Below are positions 58,941-64,000 of a stretch of 64,000 nt of DNA, piece after piece. The stretch covers positions 98,304,316 to 98,368,315 of the forward strand of contig OY755240.1 of NCBI GenBank assembly GCA_963576725.1. Direction: 5' to 3'. The stretch comes from Azorinus chamasolen. Lineage: Eukaryota; Mollusca; Bivalvia; Cardiida; Solecurtidae. Numbering within the stretch: the first letter of the stretch is position 1; each line of letters starts with the position of its first letter. A model generated the notes under the pieces. That model was given only the letters and a program-made list of their open reading frames with translations, did not search any database and was not told the DNA's origin. Position numbers and translations under genes: made by a program.

Positions 58941-60396
58941 GTATGTGTTTGTATTAAGTTAATTGCTGCAGAAAGTATCTGTAGTAAAAGCGAGAAATTT
59001 AATGTCTGCTATTAATGAAAAGTTTCGGCAGGTGACACATGTGTTCTGTAGAACACCCGATTCTGGTTCCAAAAGGCAATTTTATTACTGTATTTACAAA
59101 ATAGCTGATGCTTTTGAATAATCAATAGTTTTGCATTCTTAAATTGTTGTGGGTGTTTCGATGAGATTCAGCTCAATGCGAGTATCCGAATATTATCCAG
59201 ATACCTCATAGTATGGTACGAATATCCAAATAGTGATTTTGGTATTTGTTGACACTCCTATAAGTATTGATAACTATTAAAATGTCATCAGCAGAAAAGT
59301 TAACTGTTAAAAACATATACCAACAGTTGATAATAACATAGTCATTAATACATCAGTATTTCGTGTACCAGCCCATACACTACATAATTCCATAGGTGGT
59401 ACGTTTAGTCCAGATCTTGGAGTTTCGCAGCTGGTCTTCTGCGCATGCAGACTGTTGATTCATGTTGAAATACTAAATAATGTATCACATCAAGAATGTT
59501 CTGAACTTCAATTCTTGTCATTGAGTTCTATCTCTATCAAACTCAGACGTTCACACTTCATAAGGATCAAGTCCAATCACCCCTATTCTGCAAGTTCTGG
59601 TCATATCGGTTGTGAACATCCATCGGCTACGATTCACGGTAGGTTTTATTAGAATCTCACTTCTGCATTTTAACTCTTTGCCCGCTAGCGACGAAATCGT
59701 GATTACCTTTGCAAACTATTTGGATCCTGATGAGACGCAACGTAACACGGGGTCTCATTAGGATTCAAACTGTTTGTCACTCTGACAGTATTTTGAAAAG
59801 AAATTTTCAAAAATTCTTATTTTAGAACAGTAGCAGACCACAGTTGTTGCAGACAACAAATTTACCCAGCATGCAAAGAGTTAAACAAACTCTTATCAAT
59901 GCAAAACTGTCAAATTTCTCTGCACACATAAAAACGATAGATAGTGGTAAAATGGCGAAAGATGTTTTGGGAAAGCAAAATAGCGGTGTAAACAAAAAGG
60001 ATAGTAATCGAACGGGCCTCGTCCGTCCATGTAAATTGTGTCCGTTCATATCTCCCTATTTTACTTCAGGTAGGAATGCCAAAGTTGGTGTGAGGATACA
60101 TCTTTGGGTGTCGGAGTGTCGCATACCATTTTCAGGTCATTATGACCTTGAACTTGATCGTTGACCTCAAATGTAGGAAAACTTGTCCAAAGTGAATTTC
60201 CTTTACCACATCAGCTTGGGATACCAAAGTTGGTGTGTGAGTATATCTTGGGATGGTGGAGTGTCACATACTTCTTTCAGGTCACTGTGACCTTGACCTT
60301 TGACCTCAATTGTAGTAATTTAAGAAATGATATAGTTATTAAGACCCTCGTAATGGAGAAAAATGTGTTATTAAATGTACAAAGTTTATTTTACAG
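58941..60396. other. intron 2, with palindromic element and GACCTTGACC repeats
   Basis: Contains a palindromic element at 59,690-59,790 (arms 'caaactatttggatcctgat' and complement around GAGACGCAACG) and two ~145-bp tandem units with 'ccaaagttggtgtg' and TGACCTTGA at about 60,077 and 60,221. The ORF at 59,844-60,164 enters these repeats and is not supported. Confidence 0.65.
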
Positions 60397-60538
60397 GAAG
60401 AGGAGTTTTTTCAACCAAAGCCTTTAAGAAAGGTGATAGTTTGCTAAAGTACGATGGCATTCTACAAGAGAGTGCGGGAGAGAATATCGAGGATGACACA
60501 TACATCTTCGAGATCTTCCACAAAAGGAGAGTTTACAT
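60397..60538 (+). CDS. SET-domain lysine methyltransferase, exon with SET N-terminal half
   Basis: Acceptor 'ttttacag', donor CAT|GTAAGA. Joined in phase after the previous exon it reads GGRGVFSTKAFKKGDSLLKY followed by DGILQ and an acidic stretch to YIFEIFHKRRVY. GRG is the SET cofactor-binding GxG motif and KYDG the YxG motif of the N-terminal SET strands. Family knowledge: SET enzymes transfer methyl from S-adenosylmethionine to lysine; KMT5A relatives act on histone H4 K20 and other proteins. The exon has 142 bases and ends two bases into an Ile codon finished by either copy of the next exon. Confidence 0.85.
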
Positions 60539-61290
60539 GTAAGAAATTTTTATGCCTCCATTTTAAAAAGGGGGGAGCATATAGATTCACCCTTGTTCGT
60601 CCGTCCTTCCGTCGTCTGTCTGTCCGTCAGTCCGCACAAACATTTTTGGTTGATGTGACCAAACAATTCTTCAGAATGGAGATCATAAGGTCGACTTGTT
60701 TATTATTCAGGAGCGCAAGTTATATCATGGCAGATTTTTATATCCCCACAAATGAAGTTTTAGGAAGGGTGGGTTATACTGGAGTTACCCTGTCTGTCCA
60801 TCTGTAACGCTGTCCATCCTGCTTGTCATTTTTGTCACAATTCGGCTTGTCTGGAGCATAATTTCCAAAGTATAAAAGCTATTGACTTCAAACTTCATAC
60901 ACAGATAGATCACATTGACTTAAGTGCAGTGCACAAGGTCCATAACTCTGGCTTTAGTATTTTTGGAGTTATTGCCCTTAGTCATTTTTGGCACAATTTG
61001 GCTTGTCTGGAGCATAACTTCAAAAGAATAAAAGCTATTGACTTCAAACTTCATACAAAGATAGATCACATTGACCCAAAGTGCAGTGCACAAGGTCCGT
61101 AACTCTGGCTTCAGTATTTTTGGAGTAATTGCCCTTTGTCATTTTTGTCCAAATTTGGCTTGTCCAGAGAATAACTTCAAAAGAATAAAAGCTATTGACT
61201 TCAAACTTCATACACAGATAGATCACATTGACTTGAAGTGCAGTGCACAAGGTCTGTAACTCTGACTTCAGTATTATTATACAACCACAA
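60539..61290. mobile_element. intronic GGGGGGAGCATATAG-type element with ~156-bp tandem core
   Basis: Head at 60,545-60,640 (ATGCCTCCATTTT / AAAAAGGGGGGAGCAT, then CGTCCGTCC boxes). Tandem units with 'aaaagctattgacttcaaac' start near 60,874, 61,029 and 61,187. Lies in intron 3 a few bases after the donor site. Confidence 0.72.
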
Positions 61291-62031
61291 ACGGAGTTTG
61301 AAGGGGGTATACTGGAATCAGCCTGTCTGTTGGATGGTCGGTCTGTCCTCGGTTGATCGGCAGTCGGTTGGTCTGTCTACAAGATTTTTGTACGGCGAAC
61401 TCCTCCTTCACTTTCAACCTGATTCATTTGATACTTGGCGTAAATGTTACTTTGGAGTAGTAGATGTGCAAGACACAAATTTCAGGTCTCTGTGACCTTG
61501 ACCTTTGGTCTTGAAATTGGCAGGCAAAATCTTGTACGGCAAACTCCTCCTTCACTTTCAACCTGATTCACTTGATACTTGGCATAAATGTTACTCAGGA
61601 GTAGTAGATGTGCAAAACACAAATTTTAGGTCTCTGTGACCTTGACCTTAGGCCTTGAATTTGGCAGGCAAAATCTTGTACGGTGAACTCCTTCTTCAGT
61701 TTCAATCTCATTCACTTGATACTTGGCATAAATGTTAATCATAAGTAGTAGATGTGCAAGACACAAATTTCAGGTCTCGGTGACCTTGACCTTGACCTCT
61801 AGACTTGGAAGACGAGCGTTGGTGCCACTTTGCGGTGCTCTCGTGTATATGTCCATTAGTTCATCCAAAATAAGGGGCCATCATTCAATAAATCTTAAAG
61901 AGTTAAGCCGATTGAATTTATATTTTGACATGCAAGCATATACTATTAAAATATTTATCAAGTTTGATTTTGGCTACAAATCGTCAAACTTTGATGGGGC
62001 ATTTGTCCATCTGGTCGTGTTTATATTACAG
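61291..62031. repeat. intronic ~145-bp tandem repeat and end of intron 3
   Basis: Three units with 'acttggcataaatgttac' (near 61,434, 61,579, 61,723) and 'tctctgtgaccttgacc'. After about 61,830 the sequence is AT-rich, with the acceptor 'tatattacag' at the end. Confidence 0.75.
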
Positions 62032-62215
62032 CATAGACTCATCAGCTGAAGATGGATCGATGGGAAGATTGATGAATGACAGTCATCTTTCACCAAATTG
62101 TAAGCCGAAACTCATTTTGGAGGAGAACCAACCACTGTTACCAGCTATCTGTTTTTTTGCCCTGAAAGATATAGAACCTGGTGATGAAATAAATGGTTAT
62201 AGTCGTGCATGGTAA
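62032..62215 (+). CDS. SET-domain exon, upstream duplicate ending in a stop (alternative last exon or decaying copy)
   Basis: Acceptor 'tatattacag'. In phase it encodes IDSSAEDGSMGRLMNDSHLS then PNCKPK...LPAICFFALKDIEPGDEI, the C-terminal SET half with the RLMND/PN motif. After DEI it diverges from the downstream copy: instead of RYNYG it reads NGYSRAW and stops (TAA at 62,213). It therefore lacks the NYG tyrosine expected for catalysis. A possible donor ATG|GTAAAA at 62,212 would leave a different phase from the other copy. If used as the last exon, the protein would have 142 residues. Confidence 0.65.
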
Positions 62216-62329
62216 AACTTCTATGCAAACATCAGGCAGCTCCTATGTTTTCATATTGTCTTGTCCAGTTGGTCACTCTTGTTCTTCTTATTCAACTGCA
62301 TAGAAACTTCCCTTATGTTTATATTGCAG

Positions 62330-62525
62330 CATAGACTCATCTGTTGAAGACGGGACACTGGGAAGGCTGATGAACGATAGTCACTATTCCCCAAACTGCA
62401 AGCCCAAACTAATTTTGGAACAACCACTGTTACCAGCTATTTGGTTTTACGCCCTAAAGGATATAGAGCCTGGGGATGAAATTAGGTACAATTACGGTCC
62501 AGGGCCGTATGTGTGGAGACAAAAG
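62330..62525 (+). CDS. SET-domain exon with intact C-terminal SET half
   Basis: Acceptor 'tatattgcag', donor AAG|GTAATA. Encodes IDSSVEDGTLGRLMNDSHYS then PNCKPK...FYALKDIEPGDEIRYNYG and PGPYVWRQK. RLMND replaces the classical NHS motif, as in several KMT5A-like animal proteins I know; RYNYG carries the conserved tyrosine. With the two preceding exons it completes the SET domain (441 coding bases, 147 codons from the proposed ATG). No stop occurs before the donor, so at least one further exon must lie downstream, probably beyond the window. Confidence 0.85.
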
Positions 62526-63230
62526 GTAATATCATTTGCTGCATACTCTCCTGAAAGCTTACACATACTAACTGCCATCTTTAAGTCCTAGAGTGGGGTA
62601 TTTTTATGCTCCCCCCAAAGGGAGGTGGGGGGGGGAGCATATAGTTGCCGCTGTTTCCGTCCGTCTGTCGTATTTTTTGTTCTGGAGCATAAATCTTATA
62701 CTATTACAGCTATCATCTTGAAACATAAAAGGTGAATAGACCTCATTAAGGAGAAGTGCAGTGTACAAGAACCATTACTCTACACTTCATAATTTTTTAG
62801 TTATTGCCCTTTGTTAAATTTCATACTTCATTTTTGTGCAAAGCATAACTCTTACACTATTGCAGCTATCATCATGAAACTTCATAACTATATATCTCAC
62901 TGAGGAGAAGTGCAATGTGCAAGAACCATTACTCTGCATGTCATGATTTTAGAGTTATTGCCCTTTGTTAAATTTCATATTTCAATTTTGTCCAGAACAT
63001 AACTCTTACACTATTGCAGCTTGAAACTTCATAACTAAATATATCTCACTGAAGAGAAGTGCAGTGTACAATAACCATTACTCTGAACATCATAATTATA
63101 AAAGATATTGCCTTTTGTTAAATTTTATATTTGCCTGGAGCATAACTTTTACACTATTACAGCTATCATCTTGAAACTTCATATATCTCGGTGGTGCGGT
63201 GTGCAAGAACCATTACTCTGCATATCATAT
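62526..63230. mobile_element. GGGGGAGCATATAG-type element with ~140-158-bp tandem core
   Basis: Head at 62,604-62,665 (ATGCTCCCCCC / GGGGGGGGGAGCAT plus CGTCCGTCTG). Units with 'ttacactattgcagctatcatc' start near 62,693, 62,851, 63,007 and 63,147. Probably in the intron after the SET exon. Confidence 0.72.
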
Positions 63231-64000
63231 TTTTAGCTCACCTGAGCACGGAGTGCTCATGGTGAGCTATTGTGACCGTACTGTGTCTGGCAGCGTCGTG
63301 CGGCGCCCGTAAACTTTTGCTTGCGAACACACTAGAGGCCACAATTTTGGGTCAATTTAATCAAACTTGCTCCAACTGTTGTTCTTGACAAAATCTAGGT
63401 CAAGTTCGAAAATGGGTCATATCTGGTCAAAAAGTAGGTCACTAGGTCAAATCCTAGAAAAACCTTGCCAATACACAAAAGGCCACAGATTTGGATCAGT
63501 CTTCATCAAACTTTGCTCCAAATGTTTTTCTTGACAAAATCTAGGTCAAGTTCGAAAATATGTCATGTTAGGTCAAAAAGTAGGCCACTAGGTCAAATCA
63601 TAGAAAAACCTTGCGACCTCACTAGAGGCCACAGATCTTGGTCAATCTTTATCAAACTTGCTTCAAATGTTGTTCTTGACATAATCTAGTACAAGTTTGA
63701 AAATCGGTCATGTCCGTTCAAAAAATAGGTCACTAGCCATCATGGAAAAACCTTGCGAACACACTAGAGGCCACAATTTTAGGTCAATTTAATCAAACTT
63801 GCTCCAAATGTTGCTCTTGACAAAATCTAGGTCAAGTTTGAAAATGGGTCATGTCTGGTCAAAAAGTAGGTCTTCACTAGGTCAAATCCTAGTAAAACCT
63901 TTGAAAACACCAGAGGCCACAATTTCAGGCCAATCTTCATCAAACTTGTTCGTAATGTTGTTGTTGGCAAAATCTAGGTAAAGTTTGAACATGGATCATG
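63231..64000 (+). mobile_element. AGCTCACCTGAGC-type element with ~144-bp tandem core, cut by window end
   Basis: Head TTTAGCTCACCTGAGCACGG / GTGCTCATGGTGAGC. Units with 'gaggccaca' start near 63,334, 63,480, 63,627, 63,768 and 63,912 (steps 146, 147, 141, 144). The tail is outside the window. Confidence 0.8.

Noticed and set aside
59844..60164. 106-codon ORF between SET exons as an extra coding exon
   Set aside because: Its second half runs into GACCTTGACC tandem repeat and it lacks matching splice phases.

Overview
ORGANISM AND OVERALL NATURE. This is animal nuclear DNA, most likely from a bivalve mollusc (inference). The right third carries repeat families I know from heterodont bivalves: the AGCTCACCTGAGC element, the GGGGGCATATAG / CGTCCG element, and a palindromic element of the type CAAACTGTTTGGATC...AGACGC. 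TTAGGG is the telomeric repeat. No bacterial-style operons, rRNA genes or CRISPR arrays are present. The only gene I can support is a spliced SET-domain (KMT5A-like) lysine methyltransferase in the right part.

LEFT CONTIG, 1-45,859: a subtelomere-like mosaic with no credible protein gene. It is built from a few modules used repeatedly: (a) short interstitial TTAGGG arrays (1,035; 20,012; 21,440; 33,814; 37,191; 43,022), plus reverse-orientation CCCTAA stubs (14,073; 42,929; 42,985); (b) a 'T module' that starts at the same sequence (TATAGGCACTTT) directly after five of the six forward TTAGGG tracts and carries CCAAT, CACGTG and TATAAATAG motifs; (c) a 185-bp satellite in both orientations; (d) a 12-bp minisatellite (GGGTCTACTAGT, mostly as its complement) and a 9-bp minisatellite (GGGTCTACT) of the same family; (e) a ~694-bp 'W module' that alternates with the 9-bp arrays; (f) a 165-166-bp satellite with an inverted repeat, an old ~183-bp CGTCCG-box satellite, and a ~310-bp satellite. 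Two large duplications are visible: 1,071-10,041 against 21,497-33,811 (with two indels of about 1.6-1.7 kb), and a 5,616-bp tandem period, 37,411-43,026, whose second copy runs apparently unchanged into the assembly gap. The left flanks of the TTAGGG tracts are different sequences broken at different points, while the right flank is constant. This is the pattern expected from repeated chromosome-end breakage, telomere healing and re-capping by a Y'-like subtelomeric unit.

GAP, 45,860-46,059: exactly 200 N, so a scaffold join of unknown true length. It is followed by an 86-bp repeat and a 917-bp uninterrupted (TG)n tract.

RIGHT CONTIG, 47,238-64,000: ordinary bivalve-like genic DNA. A CpG-containing region with NRF1-like and YY1-like motifs and a splice donor at 47,592 may be a 5' non-coding exon. 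Exons at 58,836-58,940, 60,397-60,538 and 62,330-62,525 join in phase to encode a SET domain from GRG to NYG (147 codons from the proposed ATG). A second version of the last exon (62,032-62,215) lies just upstream and ends in an in-frame stop that removes the NYG motif. Introns are filled with DNA-transposon-like repeats, including a pogo/Tigger-like element with perfect 23-bp inverted termini and TA target duplication (51,664-54,049), and several elements with ~140-170-bp internal tandem repeats.
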